A stretch of 64,000 nt of DNA from Auriscalpium vulgare (Eukaryota; Basidiomycota; Agaricomycetes; Russulales; Auriscalpiaceae), in contig JAHBBC010000006.1 in assembly GCA_019915015.1 (NCBI GenBank), forward strand, positions 992,001 through 1,056,000. The letters run 5' to 3'. The position numbers were made by a program, and so were the translations under genes. The notes beneath the pieces were generated by a model. The model worked only from the letters and a program-made list of their open reading frames with translations, was not told the DNA's origin and ran no database searches. Below, piece after piece: positions 34,030-45,373 of this stretch (position 1 is its first letter; the number at the start of each line of letters is the position of its first letter).

Positions 34030-35419
34030 TTACGATTACTATAATCGTTTATTTAATCCACAGGTCAGGTTTTTTGTCGCACATTTTTATGAGTCGCTCT
34101 AGGAAGTTGGCTCCCACGGTCAAGTCGCGTCGTGACACCTGCCTAATATGGTATATCTCAGTCAGCTTTGATTCCTAGGTCTCTTGCATGTATGAACCAT
34201 CAAAAGTGTCGCGTTTACACCAGTATTTTGCAATTTCTAGGCCAATGAGTACAGATATGAGCATGATTTTGAGTGATCTAAGTTGACAAAGCAAGTGTTC
34301 ATACTTACTATTTTTGGTATTACTTTCCCACGGTACTCGAAATGTACCCTATCTGGGACCTGGGGACTAGGATATGAAGGGACCTCATAGAATAGCCTAT
34401 GACAATGTAGAAGATCCTTTGAAGCAGCTTCAAAAGGTATATATGTATGTATTGCCATTTGAGTTACCATATATGGGCATAGGAATGGCCACCTGGGTGT
34501 TTACGGCCATCCAGGTGTCGCACTTGTGAAAGTGCGACACCTGGATGGCCGTAAATACCCGGGTTAGGACCAAAGATGGTATATTATTCCCACGGGTTCA
34601 GAGCAGACCATATCTTGGCCAATATTTATTCAATCAGGACAATCTTGGTATCACTGGACTCCTAAAAATCAGCTCTATTTTATCATGTATTACATGAGTC
34701 TACATGAGGGTTGTATAGCCTTCATTTCAGATGTTTATCACTTCATATACAGCATATATAGAGTTAATATGTCAATTGCCATTGTAAAATGATCATAATT
34801 CCTCAGTATAATAAGTCAATGTACCAACTCTATTTGTGTGATTTTTACCATTTTTAGGTAGGTCAAAGGTACACTCAGGCAACAGTATGTAATAAATTCA
34901 AGCAATATTCTGTTAGAACTGCATACATTTAATCTTCTCTTTGTCTTTTGATTGAATATTTTGCCATATATCTTTCACTGCGTCTCCCAGAATTTATGAG
35001 AGTAGATGAAGCTCCCATGCAGCATAGATTACCTCTCTGGACCTTACAAAGTCTTTGAGCTGTCAGAATTATAGATGGACGGGTGTTAGTCTCTTGCTGA
35101 GCATGCTCAGTCAAAACTATATAGGTGGGATCTGTTAGCACCAGGTGGAGTACATGAAGTACCCCACAAAATATATACCAGCATATGTCACACATCACAA
35201 TTCTAGTTCCACATACAGCCATACTAGAGCCTGTGCTCTATTTATAGAAACCTAACAGCATGTGTCATAGCTATAATTGAACTGAGCCTAATACAGTAAG
35301 TAGAGAATATAATGGCTTAGCATCTGTTGTTATCACATAAAATATGTAAGAAAACTAGATATAATAATAATGATTATAGTAATTGTACTGCCATGCTTGC
35401 AATGGCCACTGACCCCAAG
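34030..35419. mobile_element. 3.1 kb family, copy 4 (short, inside LINE ORF1)
   Basis: It starts TTACGATTACTATAATCG and ends ACCCCAAG, the same two ends as copies 1 and 3. Without it the LINE ORF1 frame reads AAKW-MSEESC with no gain or loss of bases, so there is no target duplication. The inner motif is ATTACTATAATC at both ends, so both inverted repeats differ from copy 1 in the same way (CTCTT replaced by CTAT). A perfect 26-bp hairpin (34500-34555) next to CCCGGGTA and two TTCCCACGG motifs keep the family order. No clear tRNA-like module or G-rich patch was found, and the AT-rich body is shorter. Confidence 0.72.
34500..34555. repeat. Perfect 26-bp hairpin with 4-nt loop
   Basis: Arms 34500-34525 and 34530-34555 are exact inverse complements (TTTACGGCCATCCAGGTGTC and onward). 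The loop is GTGA. It sits in the same position as the less perfect hairpins of copies 1-3, beside CCCGGGTA. Confidence 0.92.
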
Positions 35420-36962
35420 TCCACTTGGCGGCGACGATCTCCGCAACCTTGTTGGCGTGTGCCGTGACGAAGCCTGCGAGCGTGAAGAAGTACTCAGGCG
35501 ATGTGAGCTCGTACTTGACAGCGTGGGCTACGAATTTGTTGCAGTCGAGGATTCGTTGGTTGAGGAAGAAGTCACGCGATCAGGCAGAGATGTTGGAGAC
35601 GAAGAATGTCGTTGGGAACATGTTGTTGGCAATGGCGTCGTCTGACTGTATGGTCGGGGCCACATGCGGATTCGGCTCTCCGCTCCACTCGGTGATCTTC
35701 TGGCAGGTTAAGGCACACCAGGCTGTGTGCGTGATAGGGTCTTTGATATCTTGGTCGAAGAAGTTGAGGAGGAAATGTGGGGTCTTCTCTTCGTCCCAGC
35801 AAGCAATCTGTGATATGGCGACGAATTGGAGAAGGTTGCCGGAGTGGGTGTAGTGGACTGGAGGGAAGTTCGCAATTGTGAGGCCGCTAGCCGCGCTCGA
35901 TTGCGCGGCGCTTGTGGTTGCGGCGGGGCGGACGTGCGCCTGCCTCATGCGGCTCGCGATGGAGCGTGATGGGGCGTTGGCTGCGGGCGGCGGGCCGGGG
36001 TTGGGGTCTGGGTGCCAATCATGAGTCGGGGCGTTCGGCGGGCCTGGTTGGAAAGGTGGGGCGTTGTGAGTGAAGTCGTGCTGGGGGGGGACGGGTGGCG
36101 ATCTCCCGCGCCTGAAGGAAGGGGTGGGGGGGGGGGGGGGGGGGCTCGAACGTACAAAGTTCCCTGACGCGTGGCGGCGGCGCTTCCTCGAGGGTTCCGA
36201 GTCTTCGTCTTCTACTTCCTCGACGGACGTGAACAACATGTGGCGGACTTTGCCGTCTGGGGTGAGCTCGACAGACGTGGCATTGAAGAAAGCCGGGGTG
36301 CGGGGTGGCTGTGAGGCGTATGTGTCCGTGTACTCGCCTTGAAGGCTGTTAATGAAGTCGGTGGCACCTGTTGCCCAGTTCGCTACGTTGACTCTGTCGT
36401 AAGTCATGCCTGGTTGCGTGGGGGATGCGCCTGGGGGCGGGTCGGCGTGCATGGGGGAGGAGTCCGGGACAGTCGTTGGGGTAGGGGGAGGGGGAGTCTG
36501 GGGGTGAGAGGCGCGCACTTTCCCCTTGTCTTTGTTCTTGAGCTTGGTAGGCGGGGTAACCGGCGTGTTAGCCTGGGTTTCGGTGGTCGACTGTTGGGTG
36601 AACGCCTCGGGGGGTGGCGTTGCGGTGCGCGACGTTGGCTCATTCTTGGCGGCCGGGGTTGCAACGTCGGGCGTGGCCGTGGTGGAGCGTGCCGAGGGCG
36701 GTTGGGGAGTTTCCTGCGCCGTGTGGGCTGGCTTGGTCGGAAAGTCCTGGGGCGTCGGGGTCTGGTCCTTGTTGTCAGAGAGTGGCGACATTGTCTCGTC
36801 GTCGTCAAGAACGTCGAAGCGGTTCTTCGACGCGATTCCTGCGGGTACGTCGTTAGTCTGGGGGGTGGTTGGGGCGCGGAATTGCGTTCTCTTACCCGGT
36901 ACCCCTTCCTCAGTCGAGGGTTTCTCGTCGGGGACCGACTGATCGTTAGCGGTGTCCATCAT

Positions 36963-38005
36963 GCTCGCACATGAACCGCGCTGCGAGCGCCTGAGTCCTT
37001 TTCCTGCGGCGGACGCGTATGACTGGGCTGTGTAGGGTGTTAGATATCGTGGGTTGCGTTGGTTTAGTTCTGCGTACCCGGCGTGTCTCCGGCCGCAGGC
37101 TTGGTCGCGTGTCTAGCTTCAGTCGAGGTGGCGTGAGGGCCCGCGAGGTTGGCTTTGCGGGCGGTCTTGGCATGAGGTTGGGCTTCTTTGGGTTCCACGG
37201 GCATATTGCTGGTGCAAGGGAGAGAGAGTTGTTCGTTCGTGAAGTGAGAGAGTAGTGTAGACGTCCAGTGCTGGAAATCTGAGGCTTTTGGGGGCATTGG
37301 GGGCATTTTGTTGTGCTTAAATATTACTTGCCTCAAGGCTTGTCTTTGTCTGCTTGATCCCTTTCTGCTGATTAGGAAGGGGGCGTGTTCGTCGGTTGAG
37401 CCAGGTGCGCTGGGTTGGGGCCGTGGTCGACGTCATTGTTCGATGGCACGCCTGTGCGGCGTGTATCGCTATCAATCAGGATCTCTGGGTTTGTCTTTGC
37501 GTTGGGAACGCGCTATGTCGATTGCCCTGGTCAATGTCTTGGGGTTGGGGCTGCGGACGGGGGGATTGCGTTGTCGTGGCATGCCTTTCATGCTGGGGGT
37601 CGCGCGGGTGTGCAAGGGGAAAAAAGGAGTGGATTTGCTCGTGTACTAGCATTGTAGGGACAGCGTTGATGGTAGGTAAGGGTACATACGATGGGACTTG
37701 GTGGTACTCTGCTCGAGGATGCAGTGCGACGGGGTGACACATCGCCCGTAGGCGTCGTGGGTGTTTGGCGCGTGAGCCACTGTCGCGTCTCTGGGTCTGT
37801 CTCTCGCCTGAGGCGAGTGTCAGATGGTTTCTGGACAGGTTGGTACTGTGGGGGGGGGGGGGGGGGGGCAGCGGTGCTCTGTGGCCGTCGTTTGATACCA
37901 GAAAGGACGAGCTAGTCGTCTTGTGCGGTGGTACGACGGCCAACCTCCCCACATCGAAGCGTGGGAAAAACCTGCCATGGTGGTGGTACAGGTTTAAGGT
38001 CCCCC
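36963..38005 (-). other. LINE 5' UTR
   Basis: About 1.04 kb between the LINE 5' end and the ORF1 ATG. It has no convincing ORF. A 19-nt G run on the plus strand (37850-37868), C on the LINE sense strand, marks it. It is likely to hold the internal promoter, which I could not locate. Confidence 0.5.
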
Positions 38006-38019
38006 ACTCACGGTAATTT
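38006..38019 (+). repeat. Target-site duplication of the LINE, right copy
   Basis: ACTCACGGTAATTT, identical to 27628-27641. It is followed by CAG, the end of hAT intron 3. Confidence 0.8.
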
Positions 38020-38022
38020 CAG

Positions 38023-40758
38023 AGTGCATACCTCCTCTGGGCAAAGGTCAACAAGTTCACGTCAATGTTACCTGCCGACACGGAGAACCGCCGTAATGCA
38101 GCTAAGTCAACAACAACACAGAAATCAATTGATGAGCATACCGTATCTATGACAAAGCCAGCTCCATATTCCGATGACGAGTTCAAGCGTGCCGCTATCA
38201 AGTGGCTGGTAGTGACGGATCAGGTATGGCTCGATGCTTGAGCAAGTACAAGGAGCTTACTACATTCCTCGACGCAGCCGCTGTCCGCTTTTGAGCACCC
38301 AAAATTTCGGGGCAATGATTGAGGTTGCATCGCGTGCAAAAGACGGCGTAAAGATCCCAGGGAAAAAGGCGACGCAGAGGGAGATTATTGAGCTCTTCCA
38401 AGATCATCTGCGTAGCCTGAAAAAGCAACTGAATGTAAGATCTCTCTCCGCAACGCGCACGGGGATGGTACTAACTGTCATATTCATCAACTAGAGTGAT
38501 GCTGTGAAGGGGAAGATATCGTTGACGTGCGATGGCTGGCAAGCTAGTAACGTTGATGCTTACTTTGCGGTAACCGCGCATTGGATTGAGGAAGTCGCAG
38601 GGAAGTGGCAGCTGCAGTCGGCCCTCATTGGCTTTACGCGGCTCAATAACGCACATTCTGGACTGTGTCTTGGGCAAGCTCTGTTCAAAGCTGTCTGCCG
38701 CATCGGAATCACACACAAGGTATGATGGCTCACCTCTGTGCTGGTATGTTTTGCTCAGTTTCTTTGTAGATCAGCTTCGTCACTTGCGACAATGCGAGCA
38801 ACAATGGCACGATGATGGAAGAGTTTGCGCAACTCATCAGAGACAACACGGGGCTTCCCTTTGACGCCAGCAGCATCAGGTAGCGTGTTAGGTCATAGAG
38901 CGCTCTGAGTGATGCCCGCATTTTCTCACTCGGTCCACAACCATCAACAATTGTGTCCAATGTCTCTGTCCTCCCAGGTGTCTAGCCCATGTTATCAATC
39001 TCGCCACTCAAACACTGTTGAAGACTCAGAGCAAGGCCAAGCACTATGATCCACACGGTCCCGAGGCCCATATGCCGGCGGAGAACAACCGTGACGAGAT
39101 TGGGATTGTTCAGGCTATTGTCGTCAAGGTACGTCTTCGTCGTCGTCTTCTGATCAGTTGCTCACCACAAATTCTGAACGTGCATAGGAATGTTCTTCAA
39201 GCAAGCGCAAGGAGATCTTCCGTTGGATCCAGACAAGTGCACCGGCACCCAGTGCCGCAACCTCCTTAGCAACAGAAGTGCATCCCGCCGTTGCGGCAAC
39301 AGCAGCTCTTGGCTTGCTACTTGACATGCCCGTCCGCTGGTCCTCGACCTTTGTTATGCTGGTTTGTGATCTTAAGCTCCGTCAGGTAAGTGCCGCATAG
39401 TACTTGTTAATCATTCAGTCTCGCCCCAATATTCTCTGCTCTGTAGTCTATCAATTCATTTATCTGGGAACTCATCTGGGACGAGAAGAACAACGACAGG
39501 CGTGCAAAGCTCAAGCAACTGCAGCTTTCAGACCAAGAATGGGAGCAGGTAAAACTGTTTGTGTCTTTGCTAGGGGTAAGCACTACCGACACACACCTTT
39601 GCTCATCTTGCACACTAACCGTCGTGCGCAGTGGGCGGACAATGCCCAGCAAGAGTTTACCTCTGACAAATACCCCTCCTTTACTCTCGCAATCCCGGCC
39701 CTTGAGAGCTTGCACTGTGCGTGGAAGAAGCAACTGGAAGACGAGAAGTACGGACATTTCAGCCCGGCACTTGTAGCGGCCCTATCCACAGTCAAAGAAT
39801 ACTATGAGTTGACGGAAGAAACGGATGCGTATGTCATTGCCATGGGAATGTGCTTCTCTTCGCATTGTTCTTATTTGGCAACCCAACTGAATGCAACGAG
39901 TCCTTGATCCATGTGAGAAAATGGCGTACTTTAAGAAGAATTGGACTCCGCTGCTGTGTACGCGCGTAATTGCCCTTGTGAAGAAAAAGGTAAGCTGCTC
40001 TTTCCGCTGTTCAGACATTATCTATACCAACCATCCTGGCAGTTCCGCGACTACTCCAAGCAGCTCTTTGGCGACGCTCCACCTCCGACACGTGATAGCG
40101 CAGGGCGACGAAGCAAGAAGGTCCGCCGTCTGATCGACAATGAATCGTCAGACAACGACTCGCTCAACGCCGCCACCTTATCATCGCGACCGGCGTGATG
40201 TCCTGGCTCATCAGCGACGGCCGACTTCTCCTCGGCTTGGGAGCGAGAGTGGAAGAAGTACATGGATTCTGATGATGACATGCCGGATGACATGTCTCTT
40301 GTCGAATGGTGGGGTGTACGTGCATTTCAATCTTCTATATCATGCCTTTACAGCCTTCTTACATCAGTGTCCCGATCTGTTTCCAGGTCAATGCACATCG
40401 CTATCCGACGTGGGCCACCATTGCGAGGGACTACCTCGCAATCATGGCATCCTCTGTCTCAAGCGAGCGCACCTTCTTCAGCATAGGAATAACCATCACA
40501 AAGCGGTGCAATCGTCTCAAGGCCGATGTCGTGGAAGCCTTGCAGTCACTCAAATGTGTGCTGAAGCACGACTTGCTTGTGCGCGAGGCAGGCCCATCGT
40601 TGGCTCTCAAGGATTGCCTCTTGACTGAGGAGTTGGATGAGGAGGCATTGCAGGACTCTTTGGAGCTCCGTGAGCAAAGTGATACCATTGTGCTCGAGCT
40701 TGAGCTCAACAGTGACTCAGAGGAGCCCGAACCCAACGCATCTACAGTACTTTCATAG
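38023..40758 (+). pseudogene. hAT transposase, catalytic and dimerisation exons
   Basis: Continuation of the gene at 27019-27593. Exons begin 38023, 38278, 38495, 38770 and 38978, with further exons to 40758. Introns are 50-60 nt, for example 38224-38277 and 38435-38494. Catalytic-domain landmarks are LTCDGWQASNVDAYFAVTAHW (first Asp), FVTCDNASNNGTM (second Asp) and CLAHVINLATQ. The C-terminal hAT dimerisation region reads YPTWATIARDYLAIMASSVSSERTFF in consecutive short pieces. Two lesions are seen: an extra G in a G4 run near 38309-38312 shifts the frame (PKFRG then MIEVASR), and a TGA at about 40198-40200 interrupts an acidic linker. The rest is well preserved, so inactivation is recent. 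The end at 40758 is a TAG after an acidic tail. Confidence 0.84.
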
Positions 40759-40794
40759 TCCTAGATAGCAGTCTATACAGCATACTTGTCTTCC

Positions 40795-40945
40795 ACACGG
40801 AAGCCCGGGCTTGAGCCCAAGCCCAGCCCGTGCTCAGCCCGAGCCTGCATAGCGGGCTCAGGCTCACATTTTGACAAGCCTGAGCCCTCCAAAACCCAGC
40901 CCAAGCCGCGGGCTTCAGGCCCGACCCGAGCCCGGAAATCACTAG
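40795..40945 (+). repeat. GCCCG/AGCCC-rich subterminal array of the hAT element
   Basis: Degenerate tandem motifs of the type AGCCCG, GGCTTGAG and GAGCCC occur on both strands, next to the 3' end of the transposase gene. Similar arrays bound by hAT transposases are known at hAT ends. The exact terminal inverted repeat was not determined, and no matching array is visible at the 5' side. Confidence 0.55.
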
Positions 40946-40980
40946 TGGCAACTGCTGATCAAGGCACCCCGACATCCTGA

Positions 40981-43900
40981 ATGGCTCCTCACACCCGCGG
41001 CTGGTGGTGGGCCCACTTCTACGATCACTCGCTGCTTCCCCTCAAGGCTCCCGAGGCCTATGCTGACACATGTAAGGACAAGGCAAAGGTTGCCTGCAAG
41101 GCTTGCTTTGATACTCGGGTGGCTGATGAGCATGCCCGGGATGAAGCTGAGCTCCAGAGCGGTGCTCGGGGATCTACTTGGGATTCCAGCGCGATCCAGT
41201 CTACCCGTGCGCCATCTTTGCTGTTATATGACGTCATCTAATACCTGTTACAGTATGGTCAATAGATTTGCTACCTGCCGGTTGCATTTGGCTGTCCAGT
41301 TGCTCGTTGACCCTCATCAATTACCTCCGCCATTGCTCGCATCAGACACTGGCCGTTCAACAGCGATCAGAAGAAGATTTCAAGCTCGGCTTGCCATCTT
41401 ATCGCTCCTATGGACAGGTCCTGTGGCAACAAGCTATCCCTTTCCCAGGATTCGGCAGTGCTGGTGCGACCAGTAGCAATCCACAATCTCAAGGTCCGTT
41501 ATCTCACTTGTATATATTTTGCTCCGGTCATTGACAGTGCTGTTTGCGGCTTTCACACAGACCTAGATTTTTCACTAGCAATACCTACCAGCATGTCAAC
41601 ATCAATTTATCCCGCGTTATCCGCGCCCGTGCCGTCAACCTTCGGCTTCACCGCTGTTCCCCATTCTACCCTGCTTTCTTGCATGGCGTCTTTGGTCACG
41701 TTGTTCGACACACCATCCCCGCCGCCTGTTCCCACACATCACCGCCTCATAAAGCGCCTGAGGTCTGCGGACTCCAGTCTGACTTCATTTTCACTTCCGC
41801 CTCCTTGAACCAGCCAGCAGCAGGCTCGCTTCAAAGCTTTAGTCGGCTGTTTGACCGCGGCTATTCCTGTCCCGTTCTCATGGGTCAAAAACCCCGCCTG
41901 GCATGCTTTCTGTGCCGAGTTCATCCCCTGGGCACGCATGTTCTCACATCAGACACTCACCCGGCGCATAATCCCGCAGGAGCTCTCGACATACCAGCAA
42001 ACAGCTCGGGAGCGCGCCAAGGGCAAAGAAGCAACGGGTCCGTGTGATGGGTGGTCAGGTGAGAACCACCACTATTATCTCGCATTTATGATGATGGCTG
42101 GCCGCGAGGTATGTGCGTGCGGACTTGGTCTACGGCAAAATACTAAAATGATTTGGTATCTAGTGCCATACAATCCAACTTGTCGAAGCTTCAGCAGAGC
42201 GAAAGACAGCAGAGAACCTGCTCGGTCATATGAAGACATCGATGCGCATCATGGAGACGGAGTTTGGCGTTGTCGTCATCGCCTTTTGTATTCGGATGGG
42301 TCGGGCGAGTCGCGAAGAAGGCGCGGGTGACTTTAGGGAAGGAGCAGCCTGACCTCGTTTTGCCAGACTGTTATGGTTATCAGGTATGTTCAGTCAATAT
42401 TCATGCACGACTACAAATGTGAATTTAATGTTGTGCTAAGTTAATCTTGTTGTTGGCGATTACTTCAAGACAAAGGCACCATTCCTTGAGTTCACCGAAC
42501 AGGCAACGGAACTTATCGCCTGGCTGCGCAGCAAGACGTTCGTGCTCGCGCTTCTGCGAGACATTCAGACAGGAGGCCGTGTCCTCACCGTCATTCGAGC
42601 TGTTTTGACCCGCTGGACCTCGCACTACCTTGCATACGACCGCCTGCTTGAGTTGCAACCCGCGCTTTGTGCGCTAGTGTCAACAGATGAGCTCCGGGGC
42701 CCTAGCAACAGCCAAATTATCACCAGCGACGCCGGTGCAAAGCGCCGAGCAACGCGCATGATCGGCATAATCAAGGACAGTGCTTTCTGGGATGCTCTAG
42801 CTTGGTAGGTTTAACAACTTACTTTGGGATACACAACAGTTGCTGATTCCATGCATCACAGCATGAAGCTACACCTAGAGCCCTTAGCAATTGCCACAAA
42901 CATTGCACAGGCGGCTGGCTAACACACGGCCGGACACCGTCCTCCTTATGTTCGGAGTGTTGCGCCACCGATATGACTCCCTTCCGCATTCCGATCCACG
43001 TTACATTATCGCGCGTGATGCTGTTTGCGCAAGCCTCGAGAAGCGCTGGGCTGTCACAGACCAAGACATTTTTATTGCTGCTGTCATTCTGAATCCATTT
43101 CACAAACTCCGACCCTTTCGTGCAGCGCGATGATCGACATCTGCCGGAGCTTACACCCTCATTGCACGACTCTGGACACGGTTCTACAAGGACGAGGAGG
43201 TGCCGCAGTCTCTATTTGGAGAGCTCATGAACTATTTGATGGGCTCAGAGGAATTCGAAGGTCTGTCGGGGCTGTCCGGCGTAGGGCGCGCTGATGCGGA
43301 GAAGAAGGTACGTCAGCGCAGCGTCCACCTGACTCAACAATGCTAACATATATGCACGTCAGGGCAAGAAGGTCGATCCGCTGTACATCTGGGCTCTCTT
43401 TGCACATCCACACCTTCCCCCAATCGCCTCTCGCAAAGCTTGCACGCCGCGTGCTCTCAATCTGCATGAACTCCGCGTCGTGCGAGCGCCTCTTCAGTTT
43501 GTTTGGCATGATTTTGACAAAGTATCGCAACCGGATGGGCACGAAGACACTACTCGACGTGGCTGAGCTGAACTCACACCTGCATGCCGAGTATCGCCGG
43601 AACGGCACAGCAAGACAACGACTGAAGCGAAAGTTTTGAAGTCAAGCAACAGCCCCTCAGCCAGAGCCAGCTGTGTCAAGCATTCCTGTGGCCGACACCG
43701 AGATTAATACCTCCATGTCGATGCACCAGCATGATCTGCAGCAGCATGTGGGTCCCTTTTTCTCTCTAGATTTAGCTCTTGGACTTACTTGTCACAATGC
43801 CAGGCCACAATTCTTCTTGAGGACAGCAGCTCTGCGCCTTCACACACTGCCCCAACACTGCCGTCGACATTTTCCGCCGACATGCCCGACACCGTCGCAT

Positions 43901-44263
43901 TTCCGGAGACTGCTGACGAAGTATCTGCAGAGAGCTCACTCGCACCTCCGGAGCACTCCTTTCAGGAGATAGGAGGCCGCCTCACATCCCTTGTGAGCGT
44001 ATCGGACCGGTTGGATGACGAACTGGAGGTTTTGTATGCAGCAGAGTCGCACCAGAGCGGGACAGGCATGCAGCAGGCTGGTGTCCGCCTCCGGATCCCG
44101 CTATATGAACTGTTTGATTTTTCGCAAAGCTATTGGGTATCTACAGTGGAGGGACATGGCTCAGAGGGGCTTGTGGAGGATTTGGAGCTCTATGAGCTTA
44201 TAGCATGCACACTGATGCGGCAGAGGCAGAGGAGCTGCTGGCTTCCGAGAATTGAGTTAAATA
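40981..44263 (+). pseudogene. Second hAT transposase, decayed
   Basis: The ATG at 40981 opens a BED-finger-like N-terminus (GWWWAHFYDHSLLPLKAP, then CKACFDTR). Downstream pieces in shifting frames match the hAT order: CPVPFSWVKNPAWHAF, ATGPCDGWSGENHHYY, VNLVVGDYF, and a helical insertion with SDAGAKRRATRMIG. The dimerisation region reads SPLAKLARRVLSICMNSASCERLFS (in two pieces), about 43430-43530. The tail (LYELFDFSQSYW) ends at 44263. Several frame changes (near 42180-42330, 42860-42910 and 43130-43340) are not explained by introns. It belongs to a different hAT lineage from the one upstream. Confidence 0.72.
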
Positions 44264-45108
44264 GGTCTTATAGTACTATATACTCTTCAAAATCATATAA
44301 CATACTGGATCTCCATGTATTCTAAGTTGGCAGGAATGTTTCCATGGCCCTAGCTTGACTGTGAAGCAGAGTTTTGAGGGTTTCTTGTCGCCGACAATAT
44401 AGCCTCGGCAAATGCCGAGGTTGTGCTGCTTTGCTGTTAAGCAATACCCTATGGACACGATGCTCTACCGCTAAGCTACAAAAACTTCAGGGCATGCATT
44501 GGTACATATTATAAGATTACAGGAATTTTTTTACACCCAAGCTCGACCGTGAAGCAATGAAATGTGACGAGCAAGGCATGCCCGCAGCCCCACGCGCACA
44601 CGCGGACAGGGACCCCAGAAATGCCACGGTTGCGGTCGTCAATTGGTTGCGACCCGGCCTAGCGACCCGGCGAGGGACAGTCGGCGACCGAGTCCCCGAC
44701 TTTCACTACACTGCTTTCCTCAGAGCTCTGAGATGCTCTGACAAATGAGTTATTCCTGGTCCGCTAGGTCAGGTCTTCGCAATTTTTGGTGTGACAGATA
44801 AAGCGTGACTGTCACATTTTCCCCACTGGCTTTGGAATTTGAAATTGGATCTACTGGCCTCTGGCTGTTTTTTGCCGCTGATTCACCTCTTTTGGTTTAA
44901 TCAGTAATCAATCAGCCATATCTTTGCTGCTGAATCAGCCATACTTGGGTGGTGGCTTTTGGTTTGTGATTTTTTTCGCTCCTGAATCAGTCACATTCAG
45001 GCGGTATATTCGCTTTGTAAGCCTTCGCAGTTGTACTCTGTGATATTACAGGGCTGTCCGCCGGGCTCTGCCTTAGTCCCCTCTGCCATCCCCTCTCATC
45101 ACCACTCT
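44264..45108. other. Non-coding stretch with a short hairpin
   Basis: No convincing gene. CCTCGGCA and TGCCGAGG form an 8-bp stem with a 2-nt loop (44402-44419). On the minus strand TAGCTTAGCGG (about 44465-44475) resembles a tRNA A box, but no B box follows. A repeated word AATCAG(C/T)CA occurs four times between 44899 and 44989. Confidence 0.4.
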
Positions 45109-45373
45109 ATGGCCAGTAGTAGTAGACGTCCTTCACTTGAGCCCCCTTCTGCGCGGAGGTCACGGCCTGCATCTTTAGCTGGTTCTCATGTGCTGGATGA
45201 GGGTGCACCGCCTTTGTCGGTACTTGTGTCCGGCGGGTCTAATGGTCAATCGTCGGGTCATAGGGCAGACAGTGAGGTCAATAGTAATGTGAACGTGTAT
45301 TGGTCAGACTCGTCGTCAGAAGAACTCCGACAGCTACCCTCCTCCGCTCAAGCCTATCACTCCCCCCGCCTAA
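45109..45373 (+). pseudogene. N-terminal exon of an unidentified gene, cut by the foldback element
   Basis: The ATG at 45109 opens a serine-rich, disordered frame (MASSSRRPSLEPPSARRSR). It ends at a good donor (GTAAGC, 45374) with an acceptor TTTGCAACAG near 45416-45425. Beyond that no frame can be followed before the foldback element at 45882. The composition resembles disordered N-termini of fungal transposase genes, which is only suggestive. Confidence 0.4.

Larger units (their letters stand above)
33523..36962 (-). pseudogene. LINE ORF1 (Gag-like, zinc knuckle), split by a nested element
   Basis: RNA-binding Gag-like protein of the LINE. The N-terminal half, from ATG 36962 (MMDTANDQSVPDEK), is proline/threonine rich and disordered, with a KRRRHAS basic patch. 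The structured part follows (YTHSGNLLQFVAISQIACW). A TGA at 35582-35580 interrupts it, with the frame open again immediately (SRDFFLNQRILDCNKF). The nested element 34030-35419 interrupts the frame between AAKW and MSEESCIALG. Removing it restores the frame. The C-terminal part carries a CX2CX4HX4C knuckle (CHICHGCDHPRGLC, about 33670-33710). A 19-nt C run (G run on plus, 36126-36144) encodes polyproline and is prone to slippage. Confidence 0.82.
27642..38005 (-). mobile_element. Tad1-like LINE with ORF1, ORF2 and RNase H, inserted in a hAT intron
   Basis: Non-LTR retrotransposon on the minus strand, about 9 kb plus a nested 1.39 kb insertion. It is bounded by 14-bp direct repeats. The 5' end (38005) starts GGGGGACCTTAAACC and the 3' end (27642) ends CTAAAATAACATAA without a long poly(A). 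The order is 5' UTR, ORF1 with a zinc knuckle, spacer, then ORF2 with endonuclease, reverse transcriptase and RNase H. This layout fits the fungal Tad1 clade as I know it. Full-length structure with intact target duplications shows a bona fide retrotransposition event. The coding frames have since decayed. Confidence 0.85.

Noticed and set aside
35380..35419. LINE ORF1 extension TWGQWPLQAWQYN
   Set aside because: The same bases occur at the ends of copies 1-3 in unrelated contexts, so they belong to the inserted element.
44400..44480. tRNA-like sequence on the minus strand (TAGCTTAGCGG)
   Set aside because: Only an A-box match is present. No B box is found at any reasonable distance, and no cloverleaf forms.
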